The notes beneath the pieces were generated by a model, which saw only the letters and a list, made by a program, of their open reading frames with translations, searched no databases and was not told the DNA's origin. Made by a program: the position numbers and the translations under genes. From [Anoxybacillus] calidus (lineage in GTDB: Bacteria; Bacillota; Bacilli; Bacillales; Anoxybacillaceae): a DNA stretch of 52,248 nucleotides. Of the stretch, positions 10,776 through 20,125 are shown piece by piece (within the stretch, counting starts at the first letter, position 1; every line of letters begins with the position of its first letter). The stretch covers positions 1 through 52,248 of the forward strand of contig NZ_JACDUU010000012.1 of NCBI RefSeq assembly GCF_013760845.1, written 5' to 3'.

Positions 10776-10898
10776 AGGGGCTGACCCCAAAAGTGTCTGA
10801 CCTCACGCACAACTCATGATATATAGTGTATTTTTTCCATTGTTATATACTATATATTGTGGTTGTGGGGTCTGACACTTCGCTTAGGGTCAGCCTCT
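10776..10898. repeat. Palindromic interspersed repeat, copy A (123 bp)
   Basis: Imperfect inverted repeat filling the ftsH-coaX gap and ending on the first base of the ftsH stop codon. Outer arms are AGGGGCTGACCCC and GGGTCAGCCTCT, next arms GTGTCTGACCTCAC and GTGGGGTCTGACAC, inner arms GATATATAGT and ACTATATATTGT. Same length and orientation as copy B at 42382-42504. It could fold into one long RNA hairpin. No coding capacity. Confidence 0.88.
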
Positions 10899-12796
10899 TA
10901 TTCTTCGTCTTTCTTCGTATGAATGTTTACTTTGACATCATCCACATTTTGATCAGAGCCGTTTGCTCCATAGTTAGGAAGCGTACCATGCTCAAATAAG
11001 TGTTTAATTTGCTCTGCATTCAATGTTTCTACCTCTAACAGCGTTTTCGCAATTAACTCAAGCTTATCACGCTGCTCTGTTAAAATTTGTTTTGCTCTTT
11101 CATAGCATTCTTTAATAATGCGTTGAATTTCTAAATCAATTTCATAAGCGATTTGATCGCTGTAATTTTGTTCATTATGAAGGTCCCGACCTAAAAAGAC
11201 ATGACCGTGAGACTGACCGAACTGCATCGGTCCAAGCTTTTCGCTCATTCCAAACTCTGTTACCATACGGCGAGCAATACTTGTTGCACGTTGGAAGTCA
11301 TTGTGTGCCCCAGTACTTACTTCACCAAACACAATTTCCTCGGCAACGCGGCCGCCTAACAGACCAGTAATTTTATCTAAAAGCTCCGGTTTTGTCATAA
11401 AGTAACGGTCTTCTTTCGGAAGCATCACAGCATAACCGCCCGCTTGTCCTCGCGGTACAATCGTTACTTTATGAACCATATCGGCGTCATCAAGCACCAT
11501 ACCAATAACTGTATGCCCCGCCTCATGGTAAGCGACAATTTTGCGCTCTTTTTCGGAAATGACGCGGCTCTTTTTCGCTGGCCCAGCAATGACGCGATCT
11601 GTTGCCTCGTCAATGTCGCTCATGTCAATTTTCTTCTTGTTTTGACGCGCTGCTACGAGCGCTGCTTCATTAAGCAGATTCTCTAAGTCAGCTCCTGAAA
11701 ATCCAGGTGTTCTCATTGCAATCGTTTTTAAGTCAACGGATTCATCTAAAGGTTTGTTGCGCGCATGAACTCTTAATACCTCTTCACGTCCCTTTACATC
11801 TGGACGGTCAACCGTAATTTGTCGGTCAAAACGTCCCGGACGCAATAAAGCAGGGTCTAAAATATCCGGACGGTTTGTCGCTGCAATAATAATAATTCCC
11901 TCATTGCCGCTGAAACCATCCATTTCAACAAGCAATTGGTTTAATGTTTGCTCGCGCTCATCATGTCCGCCGCCAAGACCTGCACCACGTTGACGACCGA
12001 CTGCGTCAATTTCATCAATAAAGATAATACACGGAGCATTCTTTTTCGCTGTCTCGAATAAGTCACGTACACGTGACGCACCGACACCGACAAACATTTC
12101 AACGAAATCAGAACCACTGATAGAGAAAAATGGAACGCCCGCTTCTCCAGCAACCGCACGTGCCAATAACGTTTTACCTGTACCCGGCGGACCAACAAGT
12201 AGAACACCCTTTGGAATACGTGCGCCAAGCTCGGCAAATTTGCGTGGGTCTTTTAAAAACTCTACAATTTCAACAAGCTCTTGCTTTTCCTCATCCGCAC
12301 CAGCTACGTCTTTAAAGCGAACCTTTTTCTTTTCTTCATTGTACAGTTTCGCTCTGCTTTTACCGAAATTCATTACCCGGCTCCCGCCGCCTTGCGCCTG
12401 GTTAAGCAGGAAGAAAAACAAAATAAAAATGATGACAAATGGGATAATGGAAGTGAAGAAAGTCACCCAACCGCTTGTTTCGTCCGCTGGCATCACTTCT
12501 ACCCTTGCTCGTTCAGCGGCTGCATCAATACGATCAAGAACTTTATCACTATTAACAACATATGTTGAGAAGTATTGGTCTTCTTCATAAGTCTTTAATT
12601 GACCTCTTATTTCATACACGCCTCGCTCTGGCTTCATTGAAAGCGATTTGACATCGCCATTTTCCAAATGCGTCATAAATGCATCATATGTCATCGGTTC
12701 AGTCCGTTGATTGCTTCCATTAAAGAAACTAACAACGCCAATGACAACAAGAAAAATCAATAAATAAAATATCGTATTACGGAAGATCCGATTCAT
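10898..12796 (-). CDS. ftsH: ATP-dependent zinc metalloprotease FtsH
   Basis: Membrane-anchored AAA+ protease degrading misfolded membrane proteins and regulators; in B. subtilis needed for sporulation and heat resistance. 632 residues: N-terminal TM (about 6-24), an extracytoplasmic domain, a second TM (about 110-130), AAA core with Walker A GPPGTGKT, Walker B IIFIDEID, the second-region-of-homology arginines, and the zinc site HEAGH with a later aspartate. The C-terminus is charged. GGAGG lies 7 nt before the ATG. Its stop codon touches repeat copy A. Confidence 0.97.
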   Translation of the reverse strand: MNRIFRNTIFYLLIFLVVIGVVSFFNGSNQRTEPMTYDAFMTHLENGDVKSLSMKPERGVYEIRGQLKTYEEDQYFSTYVVNSDKVLDRIDAAAERARVEVMPADETSGWVTFFTSIIPFVIIFILFFFLLNQAQGGGSRVMNFGKSRAKLYNEEKKKVRFKDVAGADEEKQELVEIVEFLKDPRKFAELGARIPKGVLLVGPPGTGKTLLARAVAGEAGVPFFSISGSDFVEMFVGVGASRVRDLFETAKKNAPCIIFIDEIDAVGRQRGAGLGGGHDEREQTLNQLLVEMDGFSGNEGIIIIAATNRPDILDPALLRPGRFDRQITVDRPDVKGREEVLRVHARNKPLDESVDLKTIAMRTPGFSGADLENLLNEAALVAARQNKKKIDMSDIDEATDRVIAGPAKKSRVISEKERKIVAYHEAGHTVIGMVLDDADMVHKVTIVPRGQAGGYAVMLPKEDRYFMTKPELLDKITGLLGGRVAEEIVFGEVSTGAHNDFQRATSIARRMVTEFGMSEKLGPMQFGQSHGHVFLGRDLHNEQNYSDQIAYEIDLEIQRIIKECYERAKQILTEQRDKLELIAKTLLEVETLNAEQIKHLFEHGTLPNYGANGSDQNVDDVKVNIHTKKDEE

Positions 12797-12837
12797 TTCT
12801 TACCTCCTCCCACATCAAACACGCTATACTCAATAGT

Positions 12838-12865
12838 ATCATAGAAAATCATTCCAACACAACAA
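12838..12865 (-). promoter_or_regulatory. Possible ftsH promoter
   Basis: TTGTTG (12860-12865), 16-bp spacer, TATGAT (12838-12843) on the minus strand, about 45 nt upstream of the ftsH ATG. The -35 match is imperfect, and other alignments are possible in this AT-rich gap. Confidence 0.4.
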
Positions 12866-12902
12866 ATTGCCTTGTCTTATGCAAAGTATCTGCAATAAAA
12901 AA

Positions 12903-13448
12903 TTATTTGCTGTACACTTCCGGTTTTAACACGCCAATATATGGAAGATTTCGGTATTTCTCGCAGTAATCTAGTCCATATCCAACAACAAATTCGTCAG
13001 GCACAATAAATCCAACATAGTCAGCTTCAATATTGGCCTTACGTCCCGACGGCTTATCTAAAAGAGTGACAATTTTAATTGATTTTGCCTTGCGATATCG
13101 GAATAGTTCAGCCAAATAACTCAATGTCAAACCGCTGTCAATAATATCTTCAATGATAAGAATGTCGCGTCCCTCAACAGAAGTATTTAAATCCTTTAAA
13201 ATTTTTACTTCCCCAGATGACACTGTAGCATTCCCATAGCTTGATACGTCCATAAAATCCATTTCTAAGTATGTATCAATATTCTTTAATAAATCAGCCA
13301 TAAACGGCATAGCACCTTTTAATACACCGACAGCCAATGGAAAACGGCCCTCGTACTCTTTCGTAAGCAATTGACCTAATTCTTTTACCTTTTGTTGAAT
13401 TTGTTCCTCTGTAATCAATACTTTTTCAATATCTTGATTCATGCTCAT
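12903..13448 (-). CDS. hpt: Hypoxanthine-guanine phosphoribosyltransferase
   Basis: Purine salvage: transfers phosphoribose from PRPP to hypoxanthine or guanine. 181 residues. PRPP-binding motif [14 protein letters not shown] near residue 97, and the C-terminal nucleobase-binding stretch [12 protein letters not shown] start at the ATG at 13448, 9 nt from GGAGG; the upstream GTG is only 2 nt from the ribosome binding site. It follows tilS within 25 bp and precedes ftsH, the common Firmicute order tilS-hpt-ftsH. Confidence 0.95.
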   Translation of the reverse strand: MSMNQDIEKVLITEEQIQQKVKELGQLLTKEYEGRFPLAVGVLKGAMPFMADLLKNIDTYLEMDFMDVSSYGNATVSSGEVKILKDLNTSVEGRDILIIEDIIDSGLTLSYLAELFRYRKAKSIKIVTLLDKPSGRKANIEADYVGFIVPDEFVVGYGLDYCEKYRNLPYIGVLKPEVYSK

Positions 13449-13469
13449 ACTCACTTTCCTCCCAGATGT

Positions 13470-14855
13470 TCATTGCTCCTTATAGTGTAATACAATATAG
13501 CGCTTTTTTGTAATATCAGTTGCTTCATAACTTGATTTTTTTAAACAAGGAAGCCATAGGATATTTCCAATTCCATCTTCAACAATTGGCCATCTTTCTC
13601 TTTCCGCTAAAGGAATTTTCGCATCGATAAAAATATCTTTAATCTTTTTTGTACCGTCTGTCCCCTTTAAAGTCATTCGGTCGCCAGCACGCCTTGTTCG
13701 AACGTATAACGGAAGCGATACAGACTCTGAATCGATAATAAATACATCATTTCCTGTAAGCTCCTTAGGATAGTGTTCCCAAACTTCACTAATGATTGCA
13801 TATCCGTTTGGGAGAGACAAAACGGAAGGAACTTCAATTTTAAAGCGATACGTATCCATTCGCTCTTCTTGAAACGTAAACGTACAAATATCATACGAGC
13901 GAATAATTTTTAAGCCGTTGGGAAAATCCAACCTTCCTGACGGACATTTACGATCTAAAAAAGTTAATAAACTGCTTATATGTATAGAGGATAAATCAGG
14001 AGGAATATCCCTATAAAGATAGTTTAATATTAGTTGAATCCCTCTTCTTTGTAAAGGTTTAGGGATTGTCTTGAACGGTTCAATTTGCAGTGTTATTTTT
14101 CCTTGTTGTCTTCTAATTACCTTATTCAGCGTCTGCAAAGTTAATTCCTCTAAAAAAGCTTCATCTTCTGCTACCATTTCGCTATAGTGCTGAAACCGTT
14201 CATGTACATTTGGATTTTCTTTTTTTAATAAAGGAACAACGTAATGACGAAATCGATTTCTTGTATAGTTATTTTTCTCATTGCTCGGGTCATAGCGAGG
14301 CTGTAATTGATGTTCCTCACAATACGCTTCTATTTCATCCCGGCTAACAGACAAAAGGGGACGAATAATGTAACCTAGACCAAACTTTCGTTTTACCGGA
14401 ATTCCTCCATATCCTCTTCCAATACTTCCTCTCACAAGCCTCATCAAAATCGTTTCAATTTGGTCATCTCCATGATGGCCAAGTGCTAAATAACGAGCAG
14501 AGTACTTTTTCATCACTTCCTCAAAAAAGTGATACCGGCATTCACGCGCTGCCGCTTGAGCACTTAGCCGCGAACGCTTTTGAAACTCCGGTACATTAAT
14601 TTGCTTCGCTTCACATATAATACCGAGCTCAGCGCAAAAATGTTTCACAAACTTCATATCTTCTTCAGATTGTTGACCACGAAACATATGGTCGACATGA
14701 GCAGCGATAATATGAAGCTGGAATTCATTTCGTAATTTTGAAAATATGTGCAATAAAGCAAGCGAATCGGGACCACCGGAAACGCCTATTACTACGGTAG
14801 AGTTAGGAGCAAGCAAATCGTGTTTTTTTAAAAACAAACGAACTTTCTCTAACAT
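13470..14855 (-). CDS. tilS: tRNA(Ile)-lysidine synthase
   Basis: Modifies C34 of the CAU-anticodon isoleucine tRNA to lysidine, changing both its codon reading and its charging. 461 residues. N-terminal PP-loop ATPase motif VSGGPDSLALLH near residue 25, HVDHMFRGQQS, GHHGDDQIETILMRLVRGS near residue 133, and a C-terminal substrate-binding domain (RTRRAGDRM, KIKDIFIDAKIP). Start at the ATG at 14855. Adjacent to hpt, probably one transcript. Confidence 0.95.
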   Translation of the reverse strand: MLEKVRLFLKKHDLLAPNSTVVIGVSGGPDSLALLHIFSKLRNEFQLHIIAAHVDHMFRGQQSEEDMKFVKHFCAELGIICEAKQINVPEFQKRSRLSAQAAARECRYHFFEEVMKKYSARYLALGHHGDDQIETILMRLVRGSIGRGYGGIPVKRKFGLGYIIRPLLSVSRDEIEAYCEEHQLQPRYDPSNEKNNYTRNRFRHYVVPLLKKENPNVHERFQHYSEMVAEDEAFLEELTLQTLNKVIRRQQGKITLQIEPFKTIPKPLQRRGIQLILNYLYRDIPPDLSSIHISSLLTFLDRKCPSGRLDFPNGLKIIRSYDICTFTFQEERMDTYRFKIEVPSVLSLPNGYAIISEVWEHYPKELTGNDVFIIDSESVSLPLYVRTRRAGDRMTLKGTDGTKKIKDIFIDAKIPLAERERWPIVEDGIGNILWLPCLKKSSYEATDITKKRYIVLHYKEQ

Positions 14856-14907
14856 ATGTTAAATACCTCTTTGTACTTTATCTATCCACCTTCTTAATCG
14901 TATCACT

Positions 14908-14931
14908 AACAAAAAAATTTCTCAAAAGAGA
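14908..14931 (-). terminator. Terminator after yabT
   Basis: Short stem TTCTC/GAGAA with a TTTT loop, followed on the minus strand by ATTTTTTTG. It lies between the yabT stop and tilS. Confidence 0.6.
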
Positions 14932-14941
14932 ATGTTTATAA

Positions 14942-15916
14942 TTACAATAATTCACCATATAAATACATCACATACATAAAAAGAAGAAACATAACAATAA
15001 GAGCTGTTTCTAAAACCCCGCTGCGTTTTTTTCTCTTTTGATACCTCTTTTGAACGGATCTTTTTCTACTTTGGTTTGAACGGCTTTTTGTTTTCGTGCT
15101 AGAGGATTCATCAATCACGGCAGCCATTAACTCTTGATGCATTTCCCTTGCATGCTCATATTTACCATCAATAGCACGCACGAGCACTTTTCGATACTTT
15201 CGCAGTGTTTCATCGGCGCCAATCATTTTTATTAATTGTTCGCGTCCGTTTTCCTTTTTTTCAAACCGTTTCAGATAACACGCATTGATCATGATCATGG
15301 CGACGGAAAATAAATCATACGATGGTTCTGCCTTGCGCGAACCCATTCCCCAATAACCGCGGTCATAAAATTCAGTGAATTCTTTAATAGCTCTTCCTTT
15401 CAAAGTTGTTCCCCCAACATCAAGCAAACGAATTTTCGGAGCTTGGCCAACGACCAATAAATTTTCGGGCTTTAAATCACCAAACACCCATCCTTCTTGA
15501 TGAAGTTTTTCTAAATCCGAAAGCAGTTGCAAAATAAGAATGACAATCCACTCTTTTCCCCGTTTTTGAATAAATGAAAGGAAATCTTCACCTTTTATAT
15601 ATTCCATGACATAAAAACAAACTACCTTTTTACTATAAGGGTCAAACCAATCATCAACATCTAGCAAAGAAGGTCCAAGGGCAACTCCCTGGACCTTGGA
15701 AAAATGCTTTAATACATTTACTTCTGAAGTAATTGCCGTACTATTATCACTTAATTTCACTGCTACAAGCCCTTTTGAACTTTCGGCTAAGTAAACGACT
15801 CCATTCGCTCCTTTACCTAACGGCTTTATCATTTTATAAGAATGTTTGTGCCATTTTCCAACAATGATATACCCTGATGGGAGTTTACATAGATGATTCT
15901 TCAAAGTATTGTTCAT
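14942..15916 (-). CDS. yabT: Hanks-type Ser/Thr protein kinase YabT
   Basis: In B. subtilis a sporulation-linked, DNA-activated membrane kinase that phosphorylates RecA and AbrB. About 324 residues. Glycine loop GKGANGVVY near residue 35, VAIK-type lysine in VAVKLSD, catalytic FGDLKPENLL near residue 160, then DVGG where most kinases have DFG. A basic stretch (KTKSRSNQSRKRSVQKRYQK) precedes a single C-terminal TM (about 298-320). The start overlaps the end of yabS. The ATG at 15916 is used; a GTG one codon upstream is possible. Confidence 0.9.
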   Translation of the reverse strand: MNNTLKNHLCKLPSGYIIVGKWHKHSYKMIKPLGKGANGVVYLAESSKGLVAVKLSDNSTAITSEVNVLKHFSKVQGVALGPSLLDVDDWFDPYSKKVVCFYVMEYIKGEDFLSFIQKRGKEWIVILILQLLSDLEKLHQEGWVFGDLKPENLLVVGQAPKIRLLDVGGTTLKGRAIKEFTEFYDRGYWGMGSRKAEPSYDLFSVAMIMINACYLKRFEKKENGREQLIKMIGADETLRKYRKVLVRAIDGKYEHAREMHQELMAAVIDESSSTKTKSRSNQSRKRSVQKRYQKRKKRSGVLETALIVMFLLFMYVMYLYGELL

Positions 15917-16622
15917 CACTAGATATCAGGCTCCTTAATGAACGCTTTTTCTTGAAATAAGTCAACGCTTCACGCAATGCTGGGCCTGTAGGGGTAAGTC
16001 CCCCTGATGTAAGCTTAGGGAAAACAGTTGATAACGCTTCAAGCTTCGGTGTCCAATCTAGTACTTTCTCAACATCTCTCCGTTTTCCTGGAAATACAAA
16101 AACCGCAAAATGATTATCTCCAATACGGGCATTTAGGCTAAGCGATAAATCAAATAAAGCTTCTTTTACAGTGGGCAATTTGGTTTTCATACTTCCGCTT
16201 GTATCTACTAATATTAAAACTTCTAATTCAGCGGTTTCCCCAAGTTCATCAACGACTTCCATTACTTCACCGCGCTTTTCCGGCGGCAAATCTTCCATTG
16301 TCACATCAGAGCCTAAAATTTGCTTTAACTCCCTGTTTACAACGCCTTGTAATGTTTGGGTCATCGCTTTTCTCGTTACCATTTGAACCGTTTGCGACAA
16401 CTGAGTTGCATAAACAACTTGACTGACACCTCCACCTGCCATAGCAATTCCCTCAATTTCGCGCAAACCACTTTCATCAATTGTATCTTGGTCAAGTACT
16501 CCGATCACATTTACCGTAATTCCCTGCTCTCTTGCCAATGCTGCCATCGCTACTGGGTCTTCGCCATGATTGGAACAACCGTCTGTAATTAAAAGAATTT
16601 GCTTTAACGTTCCTTTGCGCAC
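15885..16622 (-). CDS. yabS: von Willebrand factor A domain protein YabS
   Basis: 245 residues with two VWA-like segments: an N-terminal LLITDGCSNHGEDPVAMAALA, and a central EVLILVDTSGSMKTKLP carrying a DxSxS metal-ion-dependent adhesion site near residue 145. GTG start behind AGGAGGGG. Overlaps yabT by 32 nt, so kinase and VWA protein are probably made together; the pairing is conserved next to spoIIE in Bacillus. The function is not established to my knowledge. Confidence 0.85.
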   Translation of the reverse strand: MRKGTLKQILLITDGCSNHGEDPVAMAALAREQGITVNVIGVLDQDTIDESGLREIEGIAMAGGGVSQVVYATQLSQTVQMVTRKAMTQTLQGVVNRELKQILGSDVTMEDLPPEKRGEVMEVVDELGETAELEVLILVDTSGSMKTKLPTVKEALFDLSLSLNARIGDNHFAVFVFPGKRRDVEKVLDWTPKLEALSTVFPKLTSGGLTPTGPALREALTYFKKKRSLRSLISSDEQYFEESSM

Positions 16623-16685
16623 CTTTCATTCCCCTCCTACATTTGTGTATTACCATCATCGACGGAATGAAAGGATTTTATACTT

Positions 16686-19157
16686 TTATTGCGCCTTTTT
16701 CATGTAAGTATATGCAGGGATGGTCGCCCATTTTGGTGTATTGTGCTTAATTTTTGCGACAACAATCGTCATATCATCCTCAATTCTTCCAGAGCACGTT
16801 CGAATGACTTCTTCCATAATAAGGTCAGCGACTTCTTGCGGATCATTTGTTTTTATTTCCTTAATTTTTCGTTTCATCCAAACATCATAATTTTCTACAT
16901 GAGCCGGCCCTTCAAAGACACCATCACTCATCATAATTAACAAATCTCCTGCTTTTAATTGTTCGCTTACTACTTCAAACTCAACTTCTTTAATAATTCC
17001 GATCGGTAAATTGCTCGCTTCGATTTTAATGACTTTGTCACCTCGTTTTACAAAACTTGGGGTCGAACCGATTTTCAAAAAATTTGTTGACGCATCTTGT
17101 AAATCAATCATCGCTAAGTCTAACGTTGAAAAAATTTCATCTGTCGTTCTTAATGAAAGAATCGAGTTGATTGATTTAATGGCAACCTTCTCTTCAATAC
17201 CTGTTTGCAGTATTTGCTGTAAAAGCCTCAATGTTTCATTACTCTCATTGTGAGCTCTCTCTCCATTTCCCATTCCATCGCTAATCGCAATTGCATATTT
17301 GCCAGCACCAAGTTCAATCATTGAGTAACTGTCACCAGATATTAACCCTCCACCTTTTGCCGCATGGGCAACTCCTGTTTCGATAACAAATGCTTTTGCA
17401 GAACCAAATGCAACATGGCAATATCCATTAGGATACGCTGCACACTCTTCTTTTTTTACAACAATCGTTTCTCCTAAAATATCAGAAAGCATCGGCGCAA
17501 TTAGCTTTTCGCACTCACCACGTCCATCACAATACGGAATGCTCATTTCTATGTCAACATTTCCTTTTTCTAAACTGTAAATATCAACATGCCCGATTTC
17601 CATACCGAACTCTTGTAATGCGTCGAGAATTTGCTCTTCCTGTAAATAATGATTTTCACGCTCCCTTTGAATTTCTTTTGCAAAATCTTCCATGACTTGT
17701 GAAACACCCATTAATTGTTCAGCAACAAGTTTTCTGCTTTCATTGACTTGTTTACGCAGCTTTTTGTTCGCTTGATAATAACTAACTTCTTTTTCCATTA
17801 GCTCAACAACTTTTTTCGATTTTATACAATGTTTATCCCACTCACGTAACAATTTAGGATCAAACTTTTTTGTATCCGCTTCAAGCATAATTTGTTTCAT
17901 GTATTCATAAGTTGTATCAAAGTGCTGAGACCAGCATTGCTCTTTTTTAAAGCATGTTTGACATGTTTTCCCAGCTATATCCCCCAAAAAATAATCGATT
18001 TCTCTTTCTTGATAGTCATCTTCCGAAGTTAATCCATAATTCGAAAAACTGTTAGCTAACGCTTGAAACACTCGGGAAAATTGAGCGACACGATGCGCAG
18101 TTACATCGCGAAGTTTTCTTACATATTGCTGTTGCTCGTTCACATACTCAACAGTACCAGGAATATGCTTTGCAATTTTTTCTGTTAGCGTTTTTGGTGT
18201 ACCTATAAATAATAGAACTGCAAGCACCGATTCGATAACTGTTGGTATAACTTCTGCCTTACCCTCACCATATAGACCAATTAACAACGTAGCAACGATT
18301 AAACCAAATGAAACACCGATTTTTTTCCCGTCTTTTAATAATCCTCCCAACAGCCCCGCAAAGGCCAGTAAACTCATTTGATATAAGCTATCGACATTAG
18401 CTAAGCTCAAAACTAAACCAGTGACTACTCCTACCGTTGAACCAATCGTCGCTCCAGCTACAAAAGCGAGTAATAATACAAGATAACGTGACATAACATG
18501 TTCTAAAGATAAATCATAAAATGACCAACCAATTGTACCAGTTAACATGGAAGCAAGAAGAATAATGATTGAAATAATTTCCTCTGGTTTTAGTAATTGT
18601 TTCCGCTTATGCACTGTCAAAAGCGGAACGCTTTGTAAAAAGATGAGAGTTAAAATAAAGCCAAGCCCTGATTCAACTAATGCCATAACGATTTCATATA
18701 CCGTCCAATTGTTTGAGAGAAAATAAATAATCGTTAATTTAATTGAAAAAGATGTAAAAAAAACAACGAAAGGCATAGCCTTAATAGAATCATTTACAAA
18801 TTTTTTGGTGATATGATTGAAAATGAAGAATCCGAACATGCTTGTGAAAATGAACAAAGTTGCTTCAAATGATAATGTTAAAGCTCCTGCTGTCAAAGCA
18901 ATAAACGCTAAACCAGTTTTATCGCGTTGCATGATATAAACCGCAGCAAAAAAAGGTAAAGCAAATGGAGTAATTTTTGATAAAATAAGGGCTCGTCCCA
19001 GCAAAAAGCCAATAATAAGCAAAATAAACCCCTTATGCAGAAAAAGATGCTCCATTCTTAATCTAAGACGACGAGTCCAGCGAAAAAATACTGCCTGAGT
19101 TTGTTCCAGAGGCATGTCCGAAAATTGATTCATTAAATTTCTTGCCACTCTTTCCAT
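16686..19157 (-). CDS. spoIIE: Stage II sporulation protein E, PP2C-type phosphatase
   Basis: Dephosphorylates SpoIIAA to release sigma-F in the forespore, and works with FtsZ at the polar septum. 823 residues against about 827 in B. subtilis. N-terminal region with about ten TM helices (roughly 40-330), a central coiled and cysteine-bearing oligomerisation/FtsZ-binding region (about 330-590), and a C-terminal PP2C domain with AIAISDGMGNGERA and MMSDGVFEG metal-binding aspartates. GGAG precedes the ATG. Its promoter has the Spo0A-dependent architecture described separately. Confidence 0.97.
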   Translation of the reverse strand: MERVARNLMNQFSDMPLEQTQAVFFRWTRRLRLRMEHLFLHKGFILLIIGFLLGRALILSKITPFALPFFAAVYIMQRDKTGLAFIALTAGALTLSFEATLFIFTSMFGFFIFNHITKKFVNDSIKAMPFVVFFTSFSIKLTIIYFLSNNWTVYEIVMALVESGLGFILTLIFLQSVPLLTVHKRKQLLKPEEIISIIILLASMLTGTIGWSFYDLSLEHVMSRYLVLLLAFVAGATIGSTVGVVTGLVLSLANVDSLYQMSLLAFAGLLGGLLKDGKKIGVSFGLIVATLLIGLYGEGKAEVIPTVIESVLAVLLFIGTPKTLTEKIAKHIPGTVEYVNEQQQYVRKLRDVTAHRVAQFSRVFQALANSFSNYGLTSEDDYQEREIDYFLGDIAGKTCQTCFKKEQCWSQHFDTTYEYMKQIMLEADTKKFDPKLLREWDKHCIKSKKVVELMEKEVSYYQANKKLRKQVNESRKLVAEQLMGVSQVMEDFAKEIQRERENHYLQEEQILDALQEFGMEIGHVDIYSLEKGNVDIEMSIPYCDGRGECEKLIAPMLSDILGETIVVKKEECAAYPNGYCHVAFGSAKAFVIETGVAHAAKGGGLISGDSYSMIELGAGKYAIAISDGMGNGERAHNESNETLRLLQQILQTGIEEKVAIKSINSILSLRTTDEIFSTLDLAMIDLQDASTNFLKIGSTPSFVKRGDKVIKIEASNLPIGIIKEVEFEVVSEQLKAGDLLIMMSDGVFEGPAHVENYDVWMKRKIKEIKTNDPQEVADLIMEEVIRTCSGRIEDDMTIVVAKIKHNTPKWATIPAYTYMKKAQ

Positions 19158-19191
19158 AGTTATTCACTCCTCCGCTTTTCTATTGATTCTA

Positions 19192-19224
19192 ATTATATAG
19201 TTAGAATTATCAAAATTTTGTCAA
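19192..19224 (-). promoter_or_regulatory. spoIIE promoter, Spo0A-activated type with 21-bp spacing
   Basis: Minus strand: TTGACA (19219-19224) and TATAAT (19192-19197) separated by 21 bp, too long for ordinary sigma-A use but matching the Spo0A-activated spoIIE/spoIIG class. An exact Spo0A box TTTGTCAAA (plus strand, 19217-19225) overlaps the -35, and a one-mismatch box TTCGTCGAA (minus strand) lies upstream at 19250-19258. Confidence 0.85.
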
Positions 19225-19283
19225 AACAAGAGGAGAATAAAAAAAACCCTTCGACGAAATTCACCGTAACATGAGATAAAAAA

Positions 19284-19321
19284 ACAAAAAACACCGATTT
19301 CTTCACGAAATCGGTGTTTTT
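19284..19321 (-). terminator. tRNA operon terminator
   Basis: Minus strand: ACACCGATTTC/GAAATCGGTGT stem with a tight loop, followed by a T-rich run. It ends the tRNA-Met/tRNA-Glu transcript. Confidence 0.88.
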
Positions 19322-19328
19322 ATATCGA

Positions 19329-19400
19329 TGACCCGTACGGGATTCGAACCCGTGTTACCGCCGTGAAAGGGCGGTGTCTTAACCACTTGACCAACGGGCC
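19329..19400 (-). tRNA. tRNA-Glu (anticodon TTC)
   Basis: 72 nt on the minus strand. Acceptor stem GGCCCGT pairs with ACGGGTC, the anticodon loop is CTTTCAC giving anticodon TTC, and the T-arm GGGTTCGAATCCC is standard. 3' CCA is not encoded. It follows tRNA-Met, matching the B. subtilis pair upstream of spoIIE. Confidence 0.97.
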
Positions 19401-19412
19401 ATTTATCATGCA

Positions 19413-19489
19413 TGGTAGCGGCGGAGGGAATCGAACCCCCGACCTCACGGGTATGAACCGTACGCTCTAGCCAGCTGAGCTACGCCGCC
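19413..19489 (-). tRNA. tRNA-Met (anticodon CAT)
   Basis: 77 nt including an encoded 3' CCA. Acceptor stem GGCGGCG pairs with CGCCGCT by one wobble, the anticodon loop is TTCATAC with CAT, and the T-arm GGGTTCGATTCCC is standard. The fully paired first acceptor pair suggests elongator rather than initiator; a tRNA-Ile(CAT) identity cannot be excluded by eye. Confidence 0.93.
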
Positions 19490-19506
19490 ACGTAACGACA
19501 GTTATT

Positions 19507-19535
19507 ATATTAATACATTTTTCACAGTTCGTCAA
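19507..19535 (-). promoter_or_regulatory. Promoter of the tRNA-Met/Glu operon
   Basis: TTGACG (19530-19535), 17-bp spacer, TAATAT (19507-19512) on the minus strand, starting just upstream of tRNA-Met and downstream of the yabR terminator. Confidence 0.7.
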
Positions 19536-19561
19536 TACTTTTTATTCATTTTCTCTCAATG

Positions 19562-19587
19562 AAAAAGCATCCATTAGAATGGATGCT
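19562..19587 (-). terminator. Terminator after yabR
   Basis: Stem AGCATCCATT/AATGGATGCT with a 2-nt loop, followed by TTTTTC on the minus strand. Confidence 0.85.
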
Positions 19588-19637
19588 AGTAAAAACGCTC
19601 TTTACCTAACCTGCCATCTATATTGTTCAGCAGCAAG

Positions 19638-20036
19638 TTAACCGCGTCTTGCACCACGACCTCCTCGCTTTGATTCAGTGTGACGTTTAAGGGATGCTAA
19701 ACGATCTTCGCTTTCCTTTAAAAAGCGACTAATTTTTTGTTCGAAACTTTCTTTAGAAGAACGATCGTTTGCTTTATTACGCGAGCGTTGTACTGAAGTC
19801 TGTTCTTTTGCTTTTTTAATCGATAAGCCGATTTTGCCATCTTTCTCAACATTAATTACCTTTACCTCAACTACATCGCCTACTTTGAGGTGGTCGTTAA
19901 TATCCTTCACATAGTTATCCGCTACTTCGCTAATGTGAACTAAACCTGTTGAGCCTTCTGGCAGCTCCACAAACGCTCCAAATTTCGTAATGCCCGTTAC
20001 TTTGCCTTGTAACTTGCTGCCTACTTCAATTGACAT
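19638..20036 (-). CDS. yabR: S1-domain RNA-binding protein YabR
   Basis: 132 residues: one S1 domain (about 5-73; GSKLQGKVTGITKFGAFVELPEGSTGLVH, GDVVEVKVINVEKDGKIGLSIKKA) plus a basic, serine-rich C-terminal tail ending RGGRGARRG. It is a relative of general stress protein 13; probably ribosome- or RNA-associated, exact role unknown. I start at the ATG at 20036, giving MSIEVGSKLQ as in B. subtilis, behind AAGGAGGAG. Earlier in-frame ATGs in the promoter region are rejected. Confidence 0.9.
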   Translation of the reverse strand: MSIEVGSKLQGKVTGITKFGAFVELPEGSTGLVHISEVADNYVKDINDHLKVGDVVEVKVINVEKDGKIGLSIKKAKEQTSVQRSRNKANDRSSKESFEQKISRFLKESEDRLASLKRHTESKRGGRGARRG

Positions 20037-20079
20037 AAAAAAAGTGCTCCTCCTTAAAATCTCAAAATCAATTTTCTTC

Positions 20080-20109
20080 ATTATACATAATGAAAAAAAC
20101 AAGTGTCAA
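20080..20109 (-). promoter_or_regulatory. yabR promoter
   Basis: TTGACA (20104-20109), 18-bp spacer, TATAAT (20080-20085) preceded by TG, on the minus strand in the divIC-yabR gap. Confidence 0.75.
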
Positions 20110-20125
20110 TAAGCTGAACGCCCAC

